Of a DNA stretch of 6,512 nt, positions 1 to 5,520 are shown piece after piece. Below the pieces are notes generated by a model. That model searched no databases. It had not been told where the DNA came from and saw nothing but the letters and a program-made list of their open reading frames with translations. Origin of the DNA: an uncultured Selenomonadaceae bacterium. Its GTDB lineage: Bacteria > Bacillota > Negativicutes > Selenomonadales > Selenomonadaceae. Numbering within the stretch: position 1 is the first letter of the stretch; each line of letters starts with the position of its first letter. Position numbers and translations under genes: made by a program. The stretch spans positions 1 through 6,512 of the forward strand of contig CAJOOE010000082.1 in assembly GCA_905236145.1 (NCBI GenBank), given 5' to 3'.

Positions 1-846
1 GTGACGGACGGAATTTTTCAGGCAGAAAAAGAATCCGGCACAGCCGGCAAATGGTCACCGTTCTTTGCCATGCAAGGCGGTAAATATCGTTACCGGACCG
101 GCTCCCATGTGGACAGTCGCGGATTCGGCGGAATTCTCGGTGTAGTCGGAGAAATTGAAAAAAGCAACGGCAAATTGATGTTTGGCTTGGCCGGAGAATA
201 CGGCAAAGGCAACTATGACAGCTATTATAACAATATGCACGGCGAAGGCGACAGCGATTACACGGGAGCAACAATTTTTGTTCGCCTGAAGAATGTCGGC
301 GGTCTGTATTACGAGGGCAGTTTCCGGGCGGGGAGAACCAAGGCGGATTACCGCTCCGGCAACTTTACGGGCTACGAGGGTACAACCATAGGCTACGACA
401 CCGACAGCAATTACCTGGGAGTACATTTGGGTTTTGGAAAAGTTGTCAAGTTGACTGAAGACAACGACTTGGACGTTTCACTCAGATACTTTTACAGCCG
501 CACGGGGGGCGACACTGCCCGTTTGAGTACAGGCGAAACTTATAATTTTTCCGCTGTCAACAGCCACAGACTCAGACCGGGTGTCCGACTGACCCATACC
601 TTCCATGAAGGGAGCAAGGGCTATCTCGGTGCTTACTTTGAGCGTGAATTTAACGGGGATGCCGGAGCCTCCGTAGCCGGATACAGTACACTTACTCCAA
701 GTCTTAAAGGCAAGCGCGGAATATTTGAAATCGGCTGGTTGCATCAGCCGACAAAAAGCAATTTCACACTGAATCTCGGAGTTACTGCAGCCTGTGGAAA
801 TCAAAGAGGAGTTGCCGGCAATCTGGGTTTGATGTGGAAATTTTAG
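1..846 (+). CDS. Autotransporter C-terminal beta-barrel domain, 5'-partial
   Basis: This looks like the translocator barrel of a type V autotransporter, which inserts in the outer membrane and anchors or exports an N-terminal passenger. The 281 visible residues are about the size of one barrel domain. They show alternating, Gly- and aromatic-rich amphipathic strands, an opening W-S-P-F-F strand near residue 19, a following T-G-S-x-V-D-S-x-G-F-G turn (about 33-43), and a C-terminal strand ending L-M-W-K-F. A terminal aromatic residue is the usual outer-membrane assembly signal. The frame is open at base 1. The GTG there is probably just an internal Val codon, and no signal peptide or passenger is visible, so the gene very likely continues upstream. 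It is separated from dapB by 151 bases with a promoter and is probably a separate unit. Passenger function cannot be told. Family assignment is fairly secure; the exact barrel subfamily is not. Confidence 0.8.
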   Translation: MTDGIFQAEKESGTAGKWSPFFAMQGGKYRYRTGSHVDSRGFGGILGVVGEIEKSNGKLMFGLAGEYGKGNYDSYYNNMHGEGDSDYTGATIFVRLKNVGGLYYEGSFRAGRTKADYRSGNFTGYEGTTIGYDTDSNYLGVHLGFGKVVKLTEDNDLDVSLRYFYSRTGGDTARLSTGETYNFSAVNSHRLRPGVRLTHTFHEGSKGYLGAYFEREFNGDAGASVAGYSTLTPSLKGKRGIFEIGWLHQPTKSNFTLNLGVTAACGNQRGVAGNLGLMWKF

Positions 847-933
847 GTTATGTTCATTTGCATATAAACACAACCGGACAGGTTCCGACACGGTTTGATA
901 CAAAAACGTTTTCCGCAACAAAAAATCCGGTTC

Positions 934-962
934 TTGACGCGATAAAACGCTTAATATAAAAT
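934..962 (+). promoter_or_regulatory. Sigma-70-type promoter for the dapB cluster
   Basis: TTGACG (934-939) and TAAAAT (957-962) are separated by exactly 17 bases, each one mismatch from the vegetative consensus. Transcription would start near 969, giving a leader of only about 30 bases before the dapB start. That leaves no room for a lysine riboswitch downstream of this start site. An alternative -10, TATAAA at 955-960, would have a suboptimal 15-base spacer. The rest of the 847-997 spacer holds no gene and no convincing intrinsic terminator for the upstream autotransporter gene. Confidence 0.7.
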
Positions 963-983
963 CTAAGAAAAAATTTTTTTCAC

Positions 984-990
984 GGGAGGA
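984..990 (+). promoter_or_regulatory. Ribosome binding site of dapB
   Basis: GGGAGGA lies 7 bases before the TTG at 998. It is a strong Shine-Dalgarno match and fixes the non-ATG start. The TTG start also puts the N-terminal beta strand and the nucleotide-binding glycine loop at the expected distance from the N-terminus. Confidence 0.8.
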
Positions 991-997
991 AAAAAAA

Positions 998-1762
998 TTG
1001 ATTAAAGTTTTGGTAAACGGAGCGATGGGAAGAATGGGCAGAACCGTCGCGGCGGCGGTTAAATCGGATCCGGAATTGGAATTGACGGGAGTTTGCGACG
1101 CCGTCGAAGGTGAAGTCGAAGGTTTAAAAGTTTTCACGAATTTAAACGAGGCTTTGGAAAAGTGCAAGCCGGAAGTCATGGTCGATTTTACCCGCCCGAA
1201 TGTCGTATTTGAAAATGTAATGACGGCGTTGAAAAATAAAGTTTCGCCGGTCGTGGGGACAACCGGATTGAGTGACGAACAACGGGGAAAAATTCGTGCG
1301 GCGGCGGAAGAAAACAATACGCCGGCTTTCATCGCTCCGAATTTCGCGATCGGTGCGGTCTTGATGATGACTCTGTCGCAAAAAGTCGCGAAATATATGC
1401 CGGACGTTGAAATTATAGAACTGCACCACGACAAAAAACTTGACGCTCCGAGCGGTACGGCTGAACTTACCGCAAAAATGATTTCGGAAGTCCGCACTCC
1501 CCACAAACAAGGTCACCCGGACGAGGAGGAGAGATTGAAGAGCGTTCGCGGTGCGGATTATGAAGGAATAAAAATTCACAGCGTAAGACTTCCCGGCTAC
1601 GTCGCTCATCAGGAAGTAATTTTCGGCGGATTGGGTCAAACTTTGACAATTCGCCACGATTCCACCGGACGCGATTCTTTTATGCCGGGTGTTGTCTTGG
1701 CTTGCAAAAAAGTTAAGTCGCTGAAAGGTTTGACTGTCGGTCTGGACAAATTGCTTGACTGA
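998..1762 (+). CDS. dapB: 4-hydroxy-tetrahydrodipicolinate reductase
   Basis: DapB reduces 4-hydroxy-tetrahydrodipicolinate to tetrahydrodipicolinate with NAD(P)H, the second committed step of the diaminopimelate/lysine branch, in the cytoplasm. The 254 residues match the usual family length. Visible motifs: the Rossmann loop G8-A-M-G-R-M-G14; V-V-G-T-T-G near 85-90; P-N-F-A-I-G before the substrate domain; the signature E-L-H-H-D-K-K-L-D-A-P-S-G-T-A with H143, H144 and K147 as the expected catalytic and substrate-binding residues; and the H-S-V-R-L-P-G and G-Q-T-L-T-I-R-H-D-S segments of the C-terminal half. It starts with TTG behind a strong Shine-Dalgarno and is the first gene after the promoter at 934-962. 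No dapA is adjacent in this window. A membrane acyltransferase gene follows after 21 bases, so co-transcription is likely. The identification is very secure. Confidence 0.97.
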   Translation: MIKVLVNGAMGRMGRTVAAAVKSDPELELTGVCDAVEGEVEGLKVFTNLNEALEKCKPEVMVDFTRPNVVFENVMTALKNKVSPVVGTTGLSDEQRGKIRAAAEENNTPAFIAPNFAIGAVLMMTLSQKVAKYMPDVEIIELHHDKKLDAPSGTAELTAKMISEVRTPHKQGHPDEEERLKSVRGADYEGIKIHSVRLPGYVAHQEVIFGGLGQTLTIRHDSTGRDSFMPGVVLACKKVKSLKGLTVGLDKLLD

Positions 1763-1783
1763 TTTTTTTCCGGTGACTTTTGT

Positions 1784-2836
1784 ATGACGGAAATTAAACG
1801 CGAAAATTTTAACGCGATCGATTTGGCAAAATTTATTTGTGCGTTGATAATAGTGACGATTCACTGCCTTAATTGGCCGCGTTTTGAAGATTGGGCAACT
1901 TCGCCGATTTCTCAAGAAATTACAAGACATATTGCAAGGATTCCGGTGCCGTTTTTTTTCGTCGCCTCCGGATTTTTTCTCTTTCGCAAAATGCCGACGG
2001 GAAAAATCGACACGGCGAAAATAAAAAAATATTTTCTGCGAATTTTGCAACTCTGGTTTTTGTGGAACGTCTTTTATCTCGCCTTCGTCAATGTCATTCC
2101 CGCCGGCGACGGATTTTTGAAAGATGTACTGGCACCGATGAAATTTGAAAATATAAGTTGGTACAAATTCATAATGTCCGGCTCGTTCTTTCAAATTTGG
2201 TTTTTGCAGTCTTTGCTTATCGCACTCTTTTGGCTGACGATGTTTGTAAAGCTGAAATTTTCTTTCCGCACGATTTTTTTTATCGCCGGATTCTTTTACA
2301 TTTTCGCGATGCTCGGAACTTCTTATTACGGTATACTCATGCACTTTTTCCCGCCGGGTACGGAAGGCTTTGACAATATAATGAAACTCCGGGAAATTTT
2401 GCAGACGACGCGGGACGGGCTTTGTTTCGGTTTGCTTTACCTTTCGATCGGAGCTTATATCGCGTGGAAAAATCCGCAATTCGGACGCCGGACTTTGATT
2501 TTCTCGGCGGCGGCGACTTCGTTTATATTTTGGCTCGAAACTCAATTTTTGGGAAAGTACGATCTGCCTTACCACAATTTTTATGACGGCTCGGCTTTTA
2601 TCGCCCCGACTGTATTTTTCATTTTCCTTTTGATAAAAAATATTTCTCTGCCGGATTCGCCGGCGTGGAAACATTTCAGAGATTTGAGCATGATGATTTA
2701 TTATGTTCACCCGATTTTTATGATAATCTTTGCCGCGATTGCGGTAGTTTTCCCGCACTCCGCGGAACTTGCCGCAACTTTAATTTTATCGTGGCTGTTG
2801 TCGGAAATAATTTTGAAAGCGACGAAAAAAATTTGA
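1784..2836 (+). CDS. Acyltransferase-3 family integral membrane protein
   Basis: This is a 350-residue polytopic membrane protein with about ten hydrophobic segments (roughly 14-32, 50-68, 84-106, 136-156, 160-180, 211-228, 236-252, 267-286, 303-323 and 329-346). The N-terminus I-D-L-A-K-F followed by a helix ending in T-I-H27 matches the acyltransferase-3 (OafA/OatA/VanT membrane-domain) family, where this early His is conserved and thought catalytic. F-F-F-V-A-S-G-F-F-L-F (about 57-67) and the late M-I-Y-Y-V-H-P-I-F (about 304-312) also fit. Members move acyl, mostly acetyl, groups onto extracytoplasmic sugars such as peptidoglycan, O-antigen or capsule; the target here is unknown. There is no C-terminal SGNH or racemase domain, so this is the membrane-only form. 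The start ATG has GGTGA (1772-1776) 7 bases upstream. It lies between dapB and cysS on the same strand without an obvious promoter. Family fairly secure, substrate not. Confidence 0.85.
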   Translation: MTEIKRENFNAIDLAKFICALIIVTIHCLNWPRFEDWATSPISQEITRHIARIPVPFFFVASGFFLFRKMPTGKIDTAKIKKYFLRILQLWFLWNVFYLAFVNVIPAGDGFLKDVLAPMKFENISWYKFIMSGSFFQIWFLQSLLIALFWLTMFVKLKFSFRTIFFIAGFFYIFAMLGTSYYGILMHFFPPGTEGFDNIMKLREILQTTRDGLCFGLLYLSIGAYIAWKNPQFGRRTLIFSAAATSFIFWLETQFLGKYDLPYHNFYDGSAFIAPTVFFIFLLIKNISLPDSPAWKHFRDLSMMIYYVHPIFMIIFAAIAVVFPHSAELAATLILSWLLSEIILKATKKI

Positions 2837-2878
2837 CCGTCTTTCAAAGTTTCTCCGCACGGGCAGGAAATATTCGAC

Positions 2879-2901
2879 GACCGGAAGAATAATTGCCGGT
2901 C
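2879..2901 (+). repeat. Short inverted repeat ahead of cysS
   Basis: GACCGG (2879-2884) and CCGGTC (2896-2901) can form a 6-base-pair stem with an 11-base loop in the 93-base gap between the acyltransferase gene and cysS. It is followed by A residues rather than a T run, so it is not a canonical intrinsic terminator on the + strand. It might slow decay or separate expression of the two genes, or be chance. No T-box elements are seen in this short gap. Confidence 0.3.
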
Positions 2902-2915
2902 AAAAAATTTATATC

Positions 2916-2924
2916 GGAAGGTGA
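2916..2924 (+). promoter_or_regulatory. Ribosome binding site that decides the cysS start
   Basis: GGAAGGTGA is a strong Shine-Dalgarno 5 bases before the TTG at 2930. The in-frame GTG at 2921 lies inside this element, so it is unlikely to be the start even though it gives a longer frame. Confidence 0.8.
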
Positions 2925-2929
2925 CAGTT

Positions 2930-4396
2930 TTGTTAAGAGTTTATAATACAATGAGCCGCTCGAAAGAAGAATTTAAGCCGCTCAAAGAGGGAGAAGTCGG
3001 AATTTATTGCTGCGGGGTAACTCCTTACAACACGCCGCACATCGGGAACGCCCGCCCTTTTGTCACTTGGGACGTTATCCGCAGATATTTTTTAAAACGC
3101 GGCTTTAAAGTGAAATACATTCAAAATTTTACCGACGTTGACGACAAAATTATTGCCGCCGCCAATCGCGAATTTGTGACTTGGAAAGAAATTTCCGAGC
3201 GTTACATTAAATCATATTTCGCGGCTATGGACGCTTTAAATGTTCGCCGTGCAGACGTTTATCCGAAAGTTTCGGAAACAATGCCGGAAATTATCGAAAT
3301 GATTAAAACTCTTGTCGATAAAGGTTTCGCTTACAAATTGGAGAGCGGCGACGTTTATTACAGCGTGGAAAAAGATGAGGAGTACGGAAAGTTAAGCGGC
3401 AGAAAATTGGACGATATGCAAGCGGGAGCGAGAATTGAGGTTGACGATCGAAAGGGTCACCCGATGGATTTTGCCCTGTGGAAATCCGCGAAACCCGGCG
3501 AACCTTCTTGGGAAAGTCCCTGGGGAGCCGGTCGTCCGGGCTGGCATATCGAATGTTCGGTTATGTCGCTGAAATATTTGGGAGAAAAATTTGATTTTCA
3601 CGGCGGCGGCTCCGATTTGATTTTCCCGCACCATGAAAACGAAATTGCCCAATCTCAAGCCGCAATCGGCGACAATCATTCTTTCGCTCAATATTGGTTG
3701 CACAACGGTTTTATAACAATCGACAACGAAAAGATGAGTAAATCCGCCGGAAATTTCTTCACGGTAGAAGATATTTTGAAAAAGTATCCGGGCGAAGTTA
3801 TAAGATTTTTCCTTCTGCAAACTCATTACCGCAGTCCGCTGAATTTTTCGGAGGACGCAATAAAAGAGGCTCAAACTTCCCTGAAACGCCTGAAAAATTC
3901 TCACGACGCGATAAATGAACTTGCGGCAAAAATAAATGCCGGCGAAGTCGAATTTTCCGGCGGCGAAAATTCTTCGGAAAACATTTTCGCAAAAGCCGAA
4001 GAAATTTTGAAAGATTTTAACGAAGCAATGGACGACGATTTCAATACCGCACTTGCAATCGGAAAAATGTTCGACCTTTCCCGCGAGATAAATATTTACT
4101 GCAACGACTTCATAAACGGCAAAATTTCAATGACGGCGAACGATTCACAAAAAATTCTTCGCGTGCAGAAAATTTTTGCGGAAATGGCGGAGATTATCGG
4201 AATTTTTGAACAGGAGGAAAATTTCGGCGGCAATTCGGAGCTTGTCGAAAAACTCATGGAAATAATAATTTCGATTCGTCAAGATGCCCGTGCCGCAAAA
4301 AATTGGGCGGTCGCCGATAAAATTCGCGATTCCCTGAAAGATGCCGGCGTTGTCTTGGAAGATACTCCGCAGGGCGTAAAATGGTCGATTCAATGA
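2930..4396 (+). CDS. cysS: Cysteine--tRNA ligase
   Basis: CysRS charges tRNA-Cys with cysteine using ATP; it is a cytoplasmic class Ia synthetase. With the TTG start at 2930 the protein has 488 residues, in the usual range. It begins M-L-R-V-Y-N-T, as is typical of the family, and the zinc ligands fall at C28, C209, H234 and E238, the same numbers as in the E. coli enzyme. This supports that start over the GTG at 2921. Other motifs: the HIGH-type signature H37-I-G-N40, the G-R-P-G-W-H-I-E-C-S block before C209, and K268-M-S-K-S272. The C-terminal part has the helical tRNA-binding region and ends with the family-typical A-D-K-I-R-D-S-L and L-E-D-T-P-Q-G-V-K-W. The gene overlaps the downstream mrnC start by 16 bases, indicating translational coupling. 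No T-box leader is visible. Identification is very secure. Confidence 0.97.
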   Translation: MLRVYNTMSRSKEEFKPLKEGEVGIYCCGVTPYNTPHIGNARPFVTWDVIRRYFLKRGFKVKYIQNFTDVDDKIIAAANREFVTWKEISERYIKSYFAAMDALNVRRADVYPKVSETMPEIIEMIKTLVDKGFAYKLESGDVYYSVEKDEEYGKLSGRKLDDMQAGARIEVDDRKGHPMDFALWKSAKPGEPSWESPWGAGRPGWHIECSVMSLKYLGEKFDFHGGGSDLIFPHHENEIAQSQAAIGDNHSFAQYWLHNGFITIDNEKMSKSAGNFFTVEDILKKYPGEVIRFFLLQTHYRSPLNFSEDAIKEAQTSLKRLKNSHDAINELAAKINAGEVEFSGGENSSENIFAKAEEILKDFNEAMDDDFNTALAIGKMFDLSREINIYCNDFINGKISMTANDSQKILRVQKIFAEMAEIIGIFEQEENFGGNSELVEKLMEIIISIRQDARAAKNWAVADKIRDSLKDAGVVLEDTPQGVKWSIQ

Positions 4397-4797
4397 CAAA
4401 TTTTGACATTTCGCCGTCGGAAATTCGCGAAATGTCCCCGCTTATTTCCGCTCATATCGGCGACGCTTACTGGCATTTGTATGTAAGAACGCGGCTTTTA
4501 AAGACGACAAAGAACGTCCGCAAACTGCACGACCTGAGTGCAAAAATTGTTTCGGCGAAAGTGCAGGCGGAAATTTACAAAAAAATCGAGTCCGGACTTT
4601 CAGACGAGGAGCGGGACTCTTTTCGTCGCGGAAGAAATGCGGAAAGTCATGCTCCGCGAAAATCTTCCGTCGCCGAATATCATGCAAGCACCGGTTTTGA
4701 AACTTTGCTGGGCGAATTGTTTCTGAAGAAAAATTTTTCCCGGCTTGAAGAAGTTTGCACCGCCGCCTTTGATGCCGCAGAAAATTACCGGAATTAA
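4381..4797 (+). CDS. mrnC: Mini-ribonuclease 3
   Basis: Mini-III is an RNase III-type nuclease lacking the double-stranded-RNA-binding domain. In Bacillus it matures the ends of 23S rRNA. The 138 residues are the usual length and consist of a single RNase III fold. Visible are H-I-G-D28-A-Y (the RNase III signature with its catalytic Asp), the L-H-D-L-S-A-K-I-V-S-A-K-V-Q-A helix (49-63), the R-R-G-R-N-A block (82-87), and S-T-G-F-E107-T-L-L-G-E-L-F with the second catalytic acid E107. The gene directly follows cysS, the standard Firmicutes arrangement. The start at 4381 has AGGG (4371-4374) at good spacing. The alternative ATG at 4393, which would give an ATGA overlap with the cysS stop, has no clear Shine-Dalgarno. 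The true start could be either and the difference is only four residues. Identification is secure. Confidence 0.93.
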   Translation: MVDSMTNFDISPSEIREMSPLISAHIGDAYWHLYVRTRLLKTTKNVRKLHDLSAKIVSAKVQAEIYKKIESGLSDEERDSFRRGRNAESHAPRKSSVAEYHASTGFETLLGELFLKKNFSRLEEVCTAAFDAAENYRN

Positions 4798-4807
4798 AGC
4801 GGGCGTA

Positions 4808-4815
4808 AAGGGAGA
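4808..4815 (+). promoter_or_regulatory. Ribosome binding site of coaE
   Basis: AAGGGAGA sits 9 bases before the TTG at 4825 and supports this non-ATG start. The ATG at 4829 is out of frame. The Walker A loop then begins at residue 8, as expected for CoaE. Confidence 0.75.
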
Positions 4816-4824
4816 TGAAAAATT

Positions 4825-5421
4825 TTGTATGTAATCGGATTGACCGGCGGCATAGCTTGCGGGAAATCTGCAATTTCCGAAATTTTAAGGAAATACGGAG
4901 CGGTGACGTTGGACGTTGACAAAATAACTCATAAATTGCTTGAACCGGGCGAAAAATTATTTGATGCTTACGTCCGGCATTTCGGCAAATACATTTTGAA
5001 AGACGACGGAACACTCAACAAAAAAATGGTCGGCGAAATTATTTTCAACAATCCGGACGAAAGACTTTGGATCAACGAAACGGCACATCCGATTTTATGG
5101 AATTACGTCAGAGATTTTTTAATCGAATGTCAGGCGGCGGGCAAAAAATTGGTCGTTCCGGAGGTCCCTTTGATTTTTGAGGGCGGCGGAGAAAAAGAAG
5201 TCGATGAAGTTTGGGCGGTCTCGGTCAGAAAAAAAATTCAACTTCGCCGACTGATGCACCGCGACAAAATTTCACGACAACAGGCAAAGGCAAGACTCAA
5301 TTCTCAAATGTCGCAGAAAGAAATTTGCTCGCGTTCCGACCTCGTCATAAAAAACGAAAGACCGAAAAAAGCAATCGAAAAAGAAATTGTCGCCGTCCTG
5401 CGAAAAAAAAATCTGATATGA
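4825..5421 (+). CDS. coaE: Dephospho-CoA kinase
   Basis: CoaE phosphorylates the 3'-hydroxyl of the ribose of dephospho-CoA with ATP, the last step of coenzyme A synthesis, in the cytoplasm. The 198 residues match the family. Key features: I-G-L-T-G-G-I-A-C-G-K-S with the P-loop G8 to S15 and K14; the D30-V-D32 acidic pair (usually D-A-D); the A-H-P segment in the middle; V-P-E-V-P-L-I-F-E for the substrate-binding strand; a LID region rich in Arg (L-R-R-L-M-H-R-D and following); and a C-terminal S-D-L-V-I-K-N, the usual A-D-x-V-I-x-N block. It follows mrnC after 27 bases and probably shares its transcript. In many Firmicutes mrnC is followed by rlmB, and coaE lies near polA and mutM, so this pairing is not the textbook order. 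The gene is complete and looks functional. Its stop overlaps an ATG that opens a metallo-beta-lactamase-like remnant. Identification is very secure. Confidence 0.96.
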   Translation: MYVIGLTGGIACGKSAISEILRKYGAVTLDVDKITHKLLEPGEKLFDAYVRHFGKYILKDDGTLNKKMVGEIIFNNPDERLWINETAHPILWNYVRDFLIECQAAGKKLVVPEVPLIFEGGGEKEVDEVWAVSVRKKIQLRRLMHRDKISRQQAKARLNSQMSQKEICSRSDLVIKNERPKKAIEKEIVAVLRKKNLI

Positions 5422-5520
5422 ATATTTTTCCTCAAGACATTGATTTTGTGATTTTGACGCATTTGCACACGGATCATTTTCGTTGCATTTCGGTAAATTT
5501 TTCGGAAGGACAGATTTTTT
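5418..5520 (+). pseudogene. Internal fragment of a metallo-beta-lactamase-fold gene
   Basis: The frame opened by the ATG that overlaps the coaE stop (ATGA, 5418-5421) reads D-I-D-F-V-I-L-T followed by H15-L-H17-T-D19-H20. This is the HxHxDH metal-binding motif of the metallo-beta-lactamase fold with its usual preceding strand. A segment ending about G-Q-I-F-Y-A-D-N-A could be the next strand of such a domain. In intact members some 50 or more residues come before this motif and further metal ligands (His, Asp, His) come after it; neither part is present. No Shine-Dalgarno precedes the ATG. The frame stays open to 5717, but beyond about 5520 that stretch is better explained as an out-of-frame reading of the next gene, whose ribosome binding site lies in this fragment. 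It is best read as a gene remnant. A short functional peptide cannot be excluded but is unlikely. Confidence 0.55.
5504..5510 (+). promoter_or_regulatory. Ribosome binding site of the SGNH/DltD-like gene
   Basis: GGAAGGA lies 10 bases before the ATG at 5521. An in-frame TAA at 5494-5496 bars any longer reading upstream, so 5521 is the first possible ATG. A second in-frame ATG at 5530 is further from this element. Confidence 0.65.

Noticed and set aside
963..997. Lysine riboswitch upstream of dapB
   Set aside because: The predicted leader from the promoter at 934-962 is only about 30 bases, far shorter than a lysine riboswitch, and no conserved riboswitch core was seen in the whole 847-997 spacer.
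478..1506. 342-codon minus-strand frame spanning the autotransporter end, the spacer and dapB
   Set aside because: It crosses the promoter region and two unrelated genes on the other strand, has no recognisable motif, and is explained by codon bias of the sense genes.
1142..2758. Long 538-codon open frame on the minus strand
   Set aside because: It lies antisense to dapB and the acyltransferase gene, both clearly coding by motifs and ribosome binding sites. Its translation is Arg/Lys-rich low-complexity with no recognisable domain, as expected when the sense genes rarely use codons that complement to stops in that frame.
2837..2929. T-box leader controlling cysS
   Set aside because: T-box leaders need roughly 150-300 bases with a specifier stem and a conserved antiterminator sequence. 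The gap is 93 bases and shows neither, only a small 6-base-pair stem without a T run.
5454..5482. Promoter for the SGNH/DltD-like gene inside the MBL fragment
   Set aside because: A TTGACG is present at 5454-5459, but the hexamer 17 bases on reads TTTTCG, a poor -10, and the TTGACG overlaps the codons of the L-T-H metal motif, so it is better explained as coding sequence.
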